A stretch of 64,000 nt of DNA from JAAYDH01 sp035353055 (lineage in GTDB: Bacteria > Bacillota_I > Bacilli_A > RFN20 > CAG-826), in assembly GCA_035353055.1 (NCBI GenBank), contig DAOPYW010000004.1:1-64000 (forward strand). Direction: 5' to 3'. Made by a program: the position numbers and the translations under genes. Every line of letters begins with the position of its first letter. The first letter of the stretch is position 1. The notes beneath the pieces were generated by a model. The model was not told where the DNA came from. It ran no database searches and saw only the letters and a list, made by a program, of their open reading frames with translations. Below are positions 8,776-17,353 of the stretch, piece by piece.

Positions 8776-9216
8776 TTATTCTTCGATTTCTTTAATCATT
8801 TCTACGCGAATTGCGTGTCGTCCACCTTCAAAAGGTGTGGTTAAGAAAATATCAACTCTCCTTAGAACATCAGGTAAATTCATGTATTTTTGTCCGAAGG
8901 CAATCATATTGCAGTCATTATGTTGCCGCAACAAGCGCGTCACTTCATCGTTATAGCCGATTCCGCAGCGAATTCCTTTAACTTTGTTTGCGGTTATTGC
9001 TACACCTTCGCCAGAGGTGCAGACCAAAATTCCGAAATCGCAAACTTTAGAGGCCACTAATTGAGCTGCAGCTTCTGCGTAGTGTGGATAGTGGCAAGAT
9101 TCCTTTGAGTTTGTTCCCACATCGGTAACCTCGTATCCCTGTTTTATTAAATGGTTTTTAATTTCGTTTTTATATTCTAATCCGCCGTGATCTGAACCGA
9201 CTGAAATTTTAAGCAT
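8776..9216 (-). CDS. rpiB: Ribose-5-phosphate isomerase B
   Basis: Interconverts ribose 5-phosphate and ribulose 5-phosphate in the non-oxidative pentose phosphate pathway (cytosol). The 146-residue length is normal. The N-terminus has the substrate-binding GSDHGG (7-12), and the catalytic cysteine loop reads VCTSGEG with Cys66 at the family position. The start codon overlaps the end of prmC by 8 bases, so it is probably translationally coupled to prfA-prmC. RpiB and sugar-isomerase LacAB share this fold; the CTSGEG motif and the length favour RpiB. Confidence 0.93.
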   Translation of the reverse strand: MLKISVGSDHGGLEYKNEIKNHLIKQGYEVTDVGTNSKESCHYPHYAEAAAQLVASKVCDFGILVCTSGEGVAITANKVKGIRCGIGYNDEVTRLLRQHNDCNMIAFGQKYMNLPDVLRRVDIFLTTPFEGGRHAIRVEMIKEIEE

Positions 9217-10063
9217 AATTATTGTCTCCTTTCTTAATTATATAAAGAAAACGCATTTTGTTATGCATATCTTTTGAAAATTTTACAATTGCATTTGGAA
9301 GATATTTATCGATAATCTCAGTTAATGGTTTTTCCATATCTTCGCCAATTTCAAAAATCATGACGCCTTGTTTATTCAAGATTTCGTCGCATTGACTAAT
9401 CATTTTTTCGTAAAAATAGGTCGATGGTTTAGCCAGTAGCGCTAAATGAGGTTCGAATTTCCAAACTTGTTCATCTATTTCTTCGAAATTTTGAATGTAG
9501 GGAGGATTAGAAATTATAACATCAAATTTCAACCCCTCTTTTATTAATGGATCCAGCAAATTTCCTCGGAAGAAAGTAATGTCAAGTTGGTCGGCGTTGC
9601 GCTTAGCTACTTTCAAGCACTCTTCATCAATGTCTGTTGCGAAGATAGACGCCGATGGGAAATATCTTTTTAATGTGACGGCAATGCAGCCAGACCCAGT
9701 GCAAATATCGGCAATGCGAAGATTGCTGGTATCGGTGAATATTTTTTGTATTAAAAGTCTCGCGCTAATCACGAGCTCTTCCGTTTCCTGTCGAGGGATT
9801 AAAACATGGGGATTAACTTCGAAATATTGGTCGATAAAATTGCTGTAGCCCAAAACATATTGGAATGGCTCTCCTGATTTCACTCGTTCAATATTGTTTT
9901 CGAGTCTCTGATAATTTTGACAAGGCAAGTCGAATGCTTTATACAGAGAGACTTCATCGACAAAACCATTAGCGTCGTTAAGAAGGCTTTTGATAACCAG
10001 CCTAGTTAAGTACTTATTATTTGAATTTAACAAATTAAAATAAATTTCGCGGTTCGTCGGCAT
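9209..10063 (-). CDS. prmC: PrmC, release factor glutamine N5-methyltransferase
   Basis: SAM-dependent enzyme that methylates the GGQ glutamine of RF1 and RF2. From the Met at 10063 the protein has 284 residues: N-terminal helical domain, SAM-binding IADICTGSGCIAV, and the diagnostic NPPY (in IISNPPYIQ). I chose 10063 over the longer in-frame Met at 10114 because the longer form would overlap prfA by 50 bases and add a sequence not seen in the family; the chosen ATG follows the prfA TAA by one base. The prfA-prmC pair is conserved and its substrates RF1 and RF2 are both encoded in this window. Confidence 0.94.
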   Translation of the reverse strand: MPTNREIYFNLLNSNNKYLTRLVIKSLLNDANGFVDEVSLYKAFDLPCQNYQRLENNIERVKSGEPFQYVLGYSNFIDQYFEVNPHVLIPRQETEELVISARLLIQKIFTDTSNLRIADICTGSGCIAVTLKRYFPSASIFATDIDEECLKVAKRNADQLDITFFRGNLLDPLIKEGLKFDVIISNPPYIQNFEEIDEQVWKFEPHLALLAKPSTYFYEKMISQCDEILNKQGVMIFEIGEDMEKPLTEIIDKYLPNAIVKFSKDMHNKMRFLYIIKKGDNNYA

Positions 10064-10064
10064 A

Positions 10065-11138
10065 TTACTCACTCGCCAATTTTGTGGATTGATCGTAATG
10101 GATAAGGGCCTCAATTATCTCTTCGAGATCACCCTCCATTACTCGGTCTAATTTTTGAATAGTGAAACTAATGCGATGGTCAGTAACACGATTTTGGGGA
10201 TAGTTATAAGTTCGGATTTTTTCTGAGCGTTCGCCAGTGCCAATTTTCAGTTTTCTTTCACTGCCGATTTTTTCCTGCTGCTCAGTAAGGGCGGCAGCGT
10301 ACATTTTTGTTCGCAGCATTTGCATAGCAATTTCTCGATTTTGAATTTGAGATTTTTCTGTTTGGCAGGCAACCACTATTCCGGTGGGGATGTGTGTGAT
10401 TCTCACTGCGGATTCAGTTTTATTAACGTTTTGGCCACCAGCGCCTTGGCTATGATAGGTATCAACTTGCAAATCATTTGGATTTATTTGAACATCAATT
10501 TCCTCAGCTTCAGGCATTACCAAAACTGTAGAGGTAGAGGTGTGAATTCTTCCCCCGGCTTCGGTCTTGGGAACGCGTTGAACGCGGTGCGCACCACTTT
10601 CAAATTTCAATTTTGAATAAACGTTTTTGCCACTGATTTTAAAGGATACTTCTGAAAAGCCTCCGGCTTCGGATGGACTTTCATCAAGCATTTTTATTTT
10701 CCAATTCTGTGATTCGGCATATCTGGTATACATTCTAAAAAGATCGCCCGCAAAAATATTTGCTTCATCTCCTCCAACCGCTCCCCTGATTTCCACAATA
10801 ATATTTTTCTCATCATTTGGATCTTTTGGAAGGAGCAATTCTTTGAGGTCTTCTTCTATTTGCTTTTGTAAAAGTTCGAGGCGTTTTACTTCTTCTCTTC
10901 CGAAACTTGAAATGTCGGGATCGCTGTCGTGTATCATTTCGCTAGCGTCGAAAATATTGATTTGATTTTTTTTGAATTCTAGAAAAGACGAGACTTGTGG
11001 CTCCAAGATTGCACGCTCTTTGGAAATCGAACGAAAATGAGCGATATCTTTTACCACTTCTTCATTCATTAATTCTTCGTCAATTTCTTTCATCCGTTTT
11101 TCTGCGGACTCAAGGCGTTGATACATGCTTTTTTCCAT
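10065..11138 (-). CDS. prfA: RF1, peptide chain release factor 1
   Basis: Release factor for TAA and TAG. From the ATG at 11138 (GAGG 6 bases upstream) it has 357 residues, the usual size; an upstream in-frame Met at 11186 would add 16 residues without a binding site. The anticodon-mimic PxT is present (RVPKTEAGGRIHTST), and the catalytic GGQ is in GAGGQNVNK. Absence of an in-frame TGA near the N-terminus and the PxT motif separate it from the RF2 gene at 3330-4452. First gene of a leftward prfA-prmC-rpiB unit, divergent from dnaX. Confidence 0.95.
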   Translation of the reverse strand: MEKSMYQRLESAEKRMKEIDEELMNEEVVKDIAHFRSISKERAILEPQVSSFLEFKKNQINIFDASEMIHDSDPDISSFGREEVKRLELLQKQIEEDLKELLLPKDPNDEKNIIVEIRGAVGGDEANIFAGDLFRMYTRYAESQNWKIKMLDESPSEAGGFSEVSFKISGKNVYSKLKFESGAHRVQRVPKTEAGGRIHTSTSTVLVMPEAEEIDVQINPNDLQVDTYHSQGAGGQNVNKTESAVRITHIPTGIVVACQTEKSQIQNREIAMQMLRTKMYAAALTEQQEKIGSERKLKIGTGERSEKIRTYNYPQNRVTDHRISFTIQKLDRVMEGDLEEIIEALIHYDQSTKLASE

Positions 11139-11251
11139 AAAATTCCTCGCTTTAGGCGATATGTATTCTATCATAGAGTTGTTCAAAGAAAAAGGCTCAA
11201 TTAGTTTATTTAATATGAATATTAAGGCTTTTATAAGGAACTGTTTCTGTG

Positions 11252-11257
11252 TATAAT
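11252..11257 (+). promoter_or_regulatory. Putative dnaX promoter -10 box
   Basis: TATAAT 18 bases before the dnaX ATG in the divergent prfA/dnaX gap. No good -35 hexamer is seen at 16-18 bases. Transcription would leave a leader of about 12 bases carrying GGTG. Confidence 0.5.
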
Positions 11258-11275
11258 TCTTAATGGTGAATAATT

Positions 11276-12982
11276 ATGGCTTACAAAGCACTTTACAGAA
11301 AATATCGACCTTCTACATTTGATGAAGTTGCTGGTCAGCAGCATATTGTCAAAACAATTAAAAATGCTTTAGCAACTGGAAAAATTGCTCACGCATATCT
11401 TTTTGCTGGTCCTCGGGGAACGGGTAAAACCACCATGGCGAAGTTGCTTGCAAAGGCTCTTAACTGTGATGAAGGGGTGGGAAAGCAATGCAATAAGTGC
11501 AAAAACTGCATCGCAATCAATGAAGGAACCCATCCAGATGTACTCGAAATTGATGCCGCAAGCAACAATGGTGTAGACGAAGTAAGAGACCTAATCGACA
11601 AGGTAAAATACAGCACCATCCTCGGAAGATATAAAATCTACATCATTGATGAAGTTCACATGATGACAACTGGCGCTTTTAATGCTTTATTGAAAACACT
11701 AGAAGAACCTCCAGAACATGTTGTTTTTATTTTGGCCACCACGGAGCCTCACAAAATTCTACCCACTATCTTGTCCCGCTGCCAAAGGTACGATTTTTCA
11801 AAGGTTAGCGAAAACGATATACGCGAAAGATTAAAAGATATTCTCGAAAAAGAAAAGATTGCCTACAACGAAATTGCTGTTAATTTAATTATCTCTTTAG
11901 CCGATGGAGGCATGAGAGATGCTCTCTCGATACTTGACCAAGTTTTAGCTTATTCAGGAAACCGCTTAATCGAGGACGATATCCTCGATATTTTCGCGCT
12001 CGAATCCACAGCAGAAAAAGTTGAATTATTAACCTCAATTTCTAATGGCGATGTCACCGATGTTCTCGATAGATTAAAGTCATATATCGCTCGCGGAACA
12101 GATATTAAGAGATTGACCGATGATCTCTTAGTAATCCTTAAGGATGTGTTGATTTATCGAACAACAAATCGCTTCGATTTTTTAGAACAACTAAACAAAA
12201 ACGAAACTTTGTCCTTAGCTGAATGCTTTGATGAAAAACAGACTATCGACATGATCGATATTTTGATGAGCGCGCTAAAAGACTATAAAAATGTCGCTTC
12301 CATAGCTCCAATTTTTGAAGTGATGCTGCTCAAACTTGCCTCCATTAAATTTCAAAAAAAGGAAGTCACAAAAATTCTTCCCCAGTTCGATGATTCAGAA
12401 GCAAAACCAAAAGATAATGCTGAAAAAACCGCAAAAATATCTCTATTTGATTCAGCTGAAGAAAAAATACCAGATGAACAAATTCCTGTATTAGTTGAAG
12501 AGGCTGAAAATAAAGATGATCTGTCTTCTGTTGTTTTAGATGACAATGTTATCGTCTTAAAGAACACTGAAAATGATGACCTCTATTCAATTAATGATGA
12601 CTTGATGATCAAGATAATGGCGACGAGCAAAAAAGATATCAAAAATACGCTCTTAGAGAATTGGAAAAACATCAAACGCCTAACTGGGCATCCCAAACTT
12701 GATAAGGCCGCCATGCTTTTGATAGACGGCCACCCTCTTGTTGCCGGCAATAAAGTACTGATCTTGGAATATCCTTTGGATAAGGCGGTGACAAAAGTTA
12801 ACACACAAATTAACCAAAAAGATATGCAAGATGTCATCTCCAACATATTCAAAAGAAAAATGTTTATTTATGCCGTCTCACGAAGAGATTCAATCAGACT
12901 TCAAAAAATGTATATGGATTTGGTCCAAGTTAATAAATTGCCAAGAGCAAATGAAATCACCTTGGAATTTTTAGGAGAATAA
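11276..12982 (+). CDS. dnaX: DnaX, DNA polymerase III clamp-loader subunit tau/gamma
   Basis: AAA+ ATPase that loads the DnaN clamp and ties the polymerase together. 568 residues: Walker A GPRGTGKTT (about 45-53), zinc cysteines C64, C72, C75, C78, Walker B DEVHMM, sensor 1 and the SRC arginine finger (ILSRCQRYDF), domain III to about residue 360, then an acidic linker and a tau-specific tail. Codons 360-362 carry an A AAA AAG heptamer in the register used for -1 frameshifting in E. coli dnaX; slipping would give a 372-residue gamma-like form. First gene of the dnaX-ybaB-recR-tmk-holB-ricT-rsmI operon. Confidence 0.96.
   Translation: MAYKALYRKYRPSTFDEVAGQQHIVKTIKNALATGKIAHAYLFAGPRGTGKTTMAKLLAKALNCDEGVGKQCNKCKNCIAINEGTHPDVLEIDAASNNGVDEVRDLIDKVKYSTILGRYKIYIIDEVHMMTTGAFNALLKTLEEPPEHVVFILATTEPHKILPTILSRCQRYDFSKVSENDIRERLKDILEKEKIAYNEIAVNLIISLADGGMRDALSILDQVLAYSGNRLIEDDILDIFALESTAEKVELLTSISNGDVTDVLDRLKSYIARGTDIKRLTDDLLVILKDVLIYRTTNRFDFLEQLNKNETLSLAECFDEKQTIDMIDILMSALKDYKNVASIAPIFEVMLLKLASIKFQKKEVTKILPQFDDSEAKPKDNAEKTAKISLFDSAEEKIPDEQIPVLVEEAENKDDLSSVVLDDNVIVLKNTENDDLYSINDDLMIKIMATSKKDIKNTLLENWKNIKRLTGHPKLDKAAMLLIDGHPLVAGNKVLILEYPLDKAVTKVNTQINQKDMQDVISNIFKRKMFIYAVSRRDSIRLQKMYMDLVQVNKLPRANEITLEFLGE
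12355..12361 (+). promoter_or_regulatory. dnaX: Candidate -1 frameshift heptamer in dnaX
   Basis: A AAA AAG in frame CAA AAA AAG, the same heptamer and register as E. coli dnaX, placed at the end of clamp-loader domain III. The -1 frame stops at TGA 12391-12393. A small GGAAG / CTTCC dyad (12361-12365, 12377-12381) follows immediately; no SD-like stimulator was seen upstream. Function is inferred, not shown. Confidence 0.45.
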
Positions 12983-12989
12983 ACTAGTT

Positions 12990-13292
12990 ATGAACATGCA
13001 ACAAATGATGATGCAAGCGCAAAAAATGCAGCGGGATCTTAATAAGGCAATGAGCGAGTTAGACTCCAAAGAGTTTACTTTGACAAAGGGTGGGGCGGTC
13101 ACCGTCACTATGCTCGGCTCGCATAAAGTTAAAGCTGTTTCTATCAATGACGAAGTTCTGAGTGCTGAGAATAAAGACATGATTGAAGATTTGATAGTCA
13201 TCGCAATTAACGAAATTCACGAAATGATTGAAAAAGCACGCGGCGATATCAATGAAAAAATCACTGGAAGAAGAAATGGATTAGGGATGTAA
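12990..13292 (+). CDS. YbaB/EbfC family nucleoid-associated protein
   Basis: Small DNA-binding protein of the YbaB/EbfC family, 100 residues. The Met/Gln-rich start (MNMQQMMMQAQKMQRDL) and the central strand region with GGAVTVTMLGSHKVKAVSI are characteristic; it dimerises and binds DNA, role in repair or nucleoid structure not settled. It lies 7 bases after dnaX and its stop is directly followed by the recR ATG, the conserved dnaX-ybaB-recR order. GGAG inside the end of dnaX serves as ribosome binding site. Confidence 0.92.
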   Translation: MNMQQMMMQAQKMQRDLNKAMSELDSKEFTLTKGGAVTVTMLGSHKVKAVSINDEVLSAENKDMIEDLIVIAINEIHEMIEKARGDINEKITGRRNGLGM

Positions 13293-13889
13293 ATGGGAAA
13301 ACTAAAAGCTCTTGAAAGAATCGAGGACTCATTGACCAAACTGCCGAGTATCGGCAGGAAATCCGCCGAAAGGATGGCCTACGCCATGCTGGACATGGAT
13401 GAAGATGATTTAAATGAATTTTCCGATGCCGTTAAAAGCCTAAAATCTTCCATTCATATTTGTCCAAGATGCGGAAATCTAACAGAGAGTTTAATATGTG
13501 ATATTTGCAGCGATGAATCCCGCGATAAAACCCTGTTAATGGTTGTCTCCTACCCTAAAGATTTGATTGCCTTTGAGAAGGCTGGAACCTTTCATGGACT
13601 TTATCATATTCTCGGTGGGACAATTTCCCTTTCAAAGGGCAAAAACATCGATGATTTATCAATACCTCAGCTAATTGATCGAATTAAGAATAGCAACATA
13701 AGCGAAGTGGTAATCGCCACAAATCCCACGATTGATGGGGAGACAACGGCTTTATATTTAGCCAAAGTTTTAGAGCCAATGAGTTTAAGAATAACGCGTT
13801 TAGCTTATGGTTTACCAATGGGTGGAAATCTTGATTACGCCGACTCATTGACTTTGTCAAAAGCCCTCGAAGGTCGAACTAAATTATAG
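13293..13889 (+). CDS. recR: RecR, recombination mediator protein
   Basis: Works with RecO (and RecF, encoded at 41883-42962) to load RecA on gapped DNA. 198 residues, normal size: N-terminal helix-hairpin-helix (LTKLPSIGRKSAERMAY), a C4 zinc finger CPRCGNLTESLICDIC (57-72), Toprim domain (about 80-165) and a C-terminal Walker B-like region. The ATG follows the ybaB TAA without a gap, so translation is coupled. Confidence 0.96.
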   Translation: MGKLKALERIEDSLTKLPSIGRKSAERMAYAMLDMDEDDLNEFSDAVKSLKSSIHICPRCGNLTESLICDICSDESRDKTLLMVVSYPKDLIAFEKAGTFHGLYHILGGTISLSKGKNIDDLSIPQLIDRIKNSNISEVVIATNPTIDGETTALYLAKVLEPMSLRITRLAYGLPMGGNLDYADSLTLSKALEGRTKL

Positions 13890-13900
13890 GGAGGATTCGT

Positions 13901-14521
13901 ATGTTTATTACACTTGAAGGTCCAGAAGGATCAGGAAAAACAACTGCTGTAGAATTTGCTGTCACAAAATTGCAGGAAATGGGTTACCAAATTGTCCGCA
14001 CTCGCGAGCCTGGCGGAACAGTAATCAGCGAGCAGATTAGAAATGTCATTCTCGACAAAACAAACACCGCGATGGACAGCCGTACGGAAGCTCTTTTATA
14101 TGCCGCTAGCCGAAGACAGCACTTAGTGGAAAAGATTTGGCCAGCTTTAAAGTCCGGCAAAATCGTCATTTGCGATCGCTATTTGGATTCTTCTCTAGCC
14201 TATCAGGGAGGCGCCCGTGGCCTAGGCATTGAAGAAGTTTTGAATGTTAATTTATTCGCCACCGAAAATACATGGCCCAACCTCACTCTATTATTTGATC
14301 TAGATCCTGTCATTGGATTATCTCGAATTAGCAGCAATGATAAGCGGGAAGTGAATCGCTTGGATTTGGAAAAGCTAGAGTTCCACAAAAAGGTCCGCGA
14401 AACTTTCTTAAAACTTGCCAAGCAATATCCAGAACGCTACATCATAATCGATGCGAGCAAGTCACGAGAAGAAGTCGCCAAAGCGACGCTAGACGCCATT
14501 CTATCGAAGATATGCAAATAG
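13901..14521 (+). CDS. tmk: Thymidylate kinase
   Basis: Phosphorylates dTMP to dTDP in the dTTP pathway. 206 residues: P-loop GPEGSGKTT (7-15), DR[YH]-type motif DRYLDSSLAYQG (about 93-104) and TREPGGT for dTMP binding. GGGAGG precedes the start. Its 3' end overlaps holB by 10 bases. The tmk-holB-ricT order matches other Bacilli. Confidence 0.96.
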   Translation: MFITLEGPEGSGKTTAVEFAVTKLQEMGYQIVRTREPGGTVISEQIRNVILDKTNTAMDSRTEALLYAASRRQHLVEKIWPALKSGKIVICDRYLDSSLAYQGGARGLGIEEVLNVNLFATENTWPNLTLLFDLDPVIGLSRISSNDKREVNRLDLEKLEFHKKVRETFLKLAKQYPERYIIIDASKSREEVAKATLDAILSKICK

Positions 14522-15504
14522 ATACTTATCTAAAAAAATACCAGCCAATTATCTATCAAACCTTTGTTAATTCATTGCAAAAAGGAGCTCTTTCTCACGC
14601 ATATTTGCTATCCGGTCAACCAGGAACACCCTTATTTGAAACCGCTAAATATCTCGCAAAATCAATTATTTGTGATAGCCCATCCCCACTAGCTTGCAAC
14701 AACTGCGTCACTTGCCTGAGAATCGACGATAACAATTATCCCGATTTCATCGTATATGACGGGGCCTCACAAACCATCAAAAAAGATGAAGTTACGTCAA
14801 TTGAAACGCAGTTTGACAAAACACCTTTTGAGAGCAAAGGCGTCATGATTTATATCTTGAACTTAGTAGAAAACATGACTCCTGAAGCCGTTAACTCAAT
14901 GCTCAAATTTCTCGAAGAGCCAGGAAGTCACATCTATGCTTTTTTGACCACTAATAATGAGAGCAGCGTCTTGCCAACCATTATCTCACGCTGCCAATTA
15001 ATGCGCTTAAAATTGTTAGATCGAGAATTGATAATTAAAGAATCGATCGAAAAGGGAATTCAGCAAGAAGATGCGGAATTGCTCTCTTACTTTTATAACG
15101 ATTCGGATTTAATCATCAATTTTTTGAAAGATAAAGAGGAAAAAGATTCATATCAAGAAGCAAAGGAAGGATTTCTATCTCTTTTAGAGGCTCTGGAAAA
15201 AGATAATCGCGATGAAGCTGTTTATATTTGTGAAACAAATATTATTCCTCAAATGAAATCAAAAGAGGCAACGCGACTTTTTCTTGATATACTAATACAA
15301 GCTTTTGAAGATATGATAAGTATCAAGCATGGTAAAAACCCCATCTTAAAAAGCCAGCATACTGCGCTATCCCATTTAGCAGAAAAAATGCAAAACGCCG
15401 AAAATGTTTTGCTAGAAATATTGAAATGTCGAAATCTCGTTAACTTGAATGCTAACAATTCCTTGTTAATCGATCACTTAATATTTCAAATTATTAAGGA
15501 GTAA
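14512..15504 (+). CDS. holB: DNA polymerase III delta' subunit
   Basis: Clamp-loader subunit related to DnaX but without ATPase activity. 330 residues: the P-loop position reads SGQPGTPLFETA and lacks the Lys-Thr of an active Walker A, as expected for delta'. Zinc cysteines C54, C62, C65, C68 and the SRC motif (TIISRCQLMRL) are present. It starts inside tmk with no separate promoter. Works with DnaX encoded 3 kb upstream in the same operon. Confidence 0.92.
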   Translation: MQIDTYLKKYQPIIYQTFVNSLQKGALSHAYLLSGQPGTPLFETAKYLAKSIICDSPSPLACNNCVTCLRIDDNNYPDFIVYDGASQTIKKDEVTSIETQFDKTPFESKGVMIYILNLVENMTPEAVNSMLKFLEEPGSHIYAFLTTNNESSVLPTIISRCQLMRLKLLDRELIIKESIEKGIQQEDAELLSYFYNDSDLIINFLKDKEEKDSYQEAKEGFLSLLEALEKDNRDEAVYICETNIIPQMKSKEATRLFLDILIQAFEDMISIKHGKNPILKSQHTALSHLAEKMQNAENVLLEILKCRNLVNLNANNSLLIDHLIFQIIKE

Positions 15505-15509
15505 AAATT

Positions 15510-16391
15510 ATGAGCGATGATTTTCAAAATCCAGAAACAATAGATGTCTCCCTTTATGACCACTATGTTGGCATACAGTTTTTTTCAACACCGCGAATTT
15601 ACTTTTTTGGAACAAAAGATCTTCCATTAAGCATCGGTGACAAAGTAATCGTCGAAACAATCAAAGGTCTAGAATTAGGCGTCGTGTCTAGCGAGCCAGT
15701 CGACATCGCTAAATACAAATCATCCATCGGGCTTAAACCTGTGATCAGAGCCGCGACTGAGGTTGATATTCGCCTTAATGACATCAACAAAAAAGACGCC
15801 GCCCATGCGCTAGAAATATGCAAGAGTGAAGCAGAAAAACTCAATCTTCCCATGAATTTGATTTCTTGCGAATTCACCCTTGATAAGTCAAAGGTTCTTT
15901 TCTCTTATTTAGCCGACGAGCGGGTTGATTTCCGCGAGCTTTTAAAAACTCTCGCTTCTCGCCTTCACACTCGGATTGAACTGAGGCAAATAGGTTCTCG
16001 CGATAAGGCGAAGATGGTTGGCGGCATAGGTGTTTGTGGCCTTCCACTTTGTTGCGCGACTTTCTTAAATGAATTCGATGGCATCTCTATCAGCCGAGCC
16101 AAAAACCAAATGCTGGCCATCAACATTCCCAAACTGAGTGGCCACTGCGGCAAATTATTGTGCTGCTTAAAGTTTGAGGATGATGCTTATACCGAAGCAA
16201 AAAAGCAATTCCCTGAATTAGGAAGCAAACTTTTTATCGACAAAACTGAATACACTGTTACCAACATTAATGTTATTTCCGGAATTATTAAAATCGAGAA
16301 TCGTGAGGATGTTAAATTCATGTCTTACGAGGACTTAAAAAAGCAGGCTTACTTTGTAAAAAAGAAGGCTTTTGGCAATGATAAGAACTAA
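15510..16391 (+). CDS. ricT: RicT/YaaT, PSP1-domain regulatory iron-sulfur protein
   Basis: Member of the PSP1/YaaT family. In B. subtilis RicT acts with RicA and RicF in RNase Y-dependent mRNA maturation and binds Fe-S clusters. 293 residues with the PSP1 C-terminal domain and conserved cysteines in VCGLPLCCATF and GHCGKLLCCLKFE. The start is preceded by AAGGAG. Lies between holB and rsmI as in other Bacilli (YabA, which often sits here, is missing). Partners RicA and RicF are not in the window. Confidence 0.92.
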   Translation: MSDDFQNPETIDVSLYDHYVGIQFFSTPRIYFFGTKDLPLSIGDKVIVETIKGLELGVVSSEPVDIAKYKSSIGLKPVIRAATEVDIRLNDINKKDAAHALEICKSEAEKLNLPMNLISCEFTLDKSKVLFSYLADERVDFRELLKTLASRLHTRIELRQIGSRDKAKMVGGIGVCGLPLCCATFLNEFDGISISRAKNQMLAINIPKLSGHCGKLLCCLKFEDDAYTEAKKQFPELGSKLFIDKTEYTVTNINVISGIIKIENREDVKFMSYEDLKKQAYFVKKKAFGNDKN

Positions 16392-17220
16392 AAGTTTTGA
16401 CAATAATGGCCCAATTTTATATCTAATTGCCACACCTATTGGCAATCTTTCTGAAATATCTCAGCGGGCTTTAGACACATTAAAAGAGATGGATTTAATT
16501 GCCGCTGAAGACACTCGCAATACCCATTTGCTTCTTTCCAAATACGGCATAAGAAAGGATGTCATTTCTTTGCGTGAACACAATGAGGTTCAAGTCTCAT
16601 TAAATGTTATTAAATTGCTCAAAGAAGGCAAAAAAGTTGCCTATGTTTCCGATGCTGGCTATCCCGGAATAAGCGATCCTGGCGCAATACTTGTTTCCAA
16701 AGCTATTCAAAGCGGAATTAAAGTATCAACCATATCAGGAAGTTCAGCGTTTTTGAACGCTTTAGTGTCTTCAGGATTGCCCACTGAACATTTTTTCTTC
16801 TATGGGTTTTTATCTCCAAAAGAAAAGGAAGCCTCCGATCAATTGTCATCCTTAAAAGAGATGAGAGACACGCTGATTTTTTATGAGAGTCCTCATCGCT
16901 TGTTTAAAACTCTAAAAGTAATGGAACAAACTCTAGGAAATAGAGAGATTGTGCTAGCGAGAGAATTGACAAAAATAAACGAGGAATTTATCAGAGGCAC
17001 CATTCAGGAGATTCTTTCTCTCGAAAAAGAAGGCTTAAAAGGAGAGATGGTAATCATCGTTTCCGGAAGCACCGAGCAGAAGATTGTTGACGATTCAGTT
17101 TTAATTAAACGAGTCGAATACTTAATGTCAAAAGGGATGTCAAGGAAAGACGCCATTGAAGTGGCCAGCGAAGATTTTGGCATCAACAAAAATTATATCT
17201 ACAAGATCGTCCATCAATAG
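16378..17220 (+). CDS. rsmI: RsmI, 16S rRNA 2'-O-methyltransferase (C1402)
   Basis: Tetrapyrrole-methylase-fold enzyme that methylates ribose of 16S rRNA C1402. 280 residues from the ATG at 16378; a TTG at 16372 is possible but is only 4 bases from the GAAGG site, whereas the ATG is about 10 bases away. The family signatures LYLIATPIGNLSEIS, AAEDTRNTHLL and SDAGYPGISDPG are all present. It overlaps the end of ricT by 14 bases. Last gene of the dnaX operon; typA downstream has its own promoter. Confidence 0.95.
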   Translation: MIRTKSFDNNGPILYLIATPIGNLSEISQRALDTLKEMDLIAAEDTRNTHLLLSKYGIRKDVISLREHNEVQVSLNVIKLLKEGKKVAYVSDAGYPGISDPGAILVSKAIQSGIKVSTISGSSAFLNALVSSGLPTEHFFFYGFLSPKEKEASDQLSSLKEMRDTLIFYESPHRLFKTLKVMEQTLGNREIVLARELTKINEEFIRGTIQEILSLEKEGLKGEMVIIVSGSTEQKIVDDSVLIKRVEYLMSKGMSRKDAIEVASEDFGINKNYIYKIVHQ

Positions 17221-17293
17221 TTTTGGGACGTTTCTTTTATACCAAAAGTCAATTTATTCTTATTTTTCTATTTTTAAGAAAAATACTTTTTTC

Positions 17294-17322
17294 TTGCAAA
17301 CAGCCCATGGTTTTTCTATCAT
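17294..17322 (+). promoter_or_regulatory. typA promoter
   Basis: TTGCAA at 17294-17299, 17-base spacer, TATCAT at 17317-17322. Predicted start about 25 bases before the typA ATG, with AGGAGGG in between. The 133-base gap otherwise holds only A/T-rich sequence. Confidence 0.65.
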
Positions 17323-17353
17323 TAAAGCCGCGCAATTTTAAGGAGGGTTTAAA

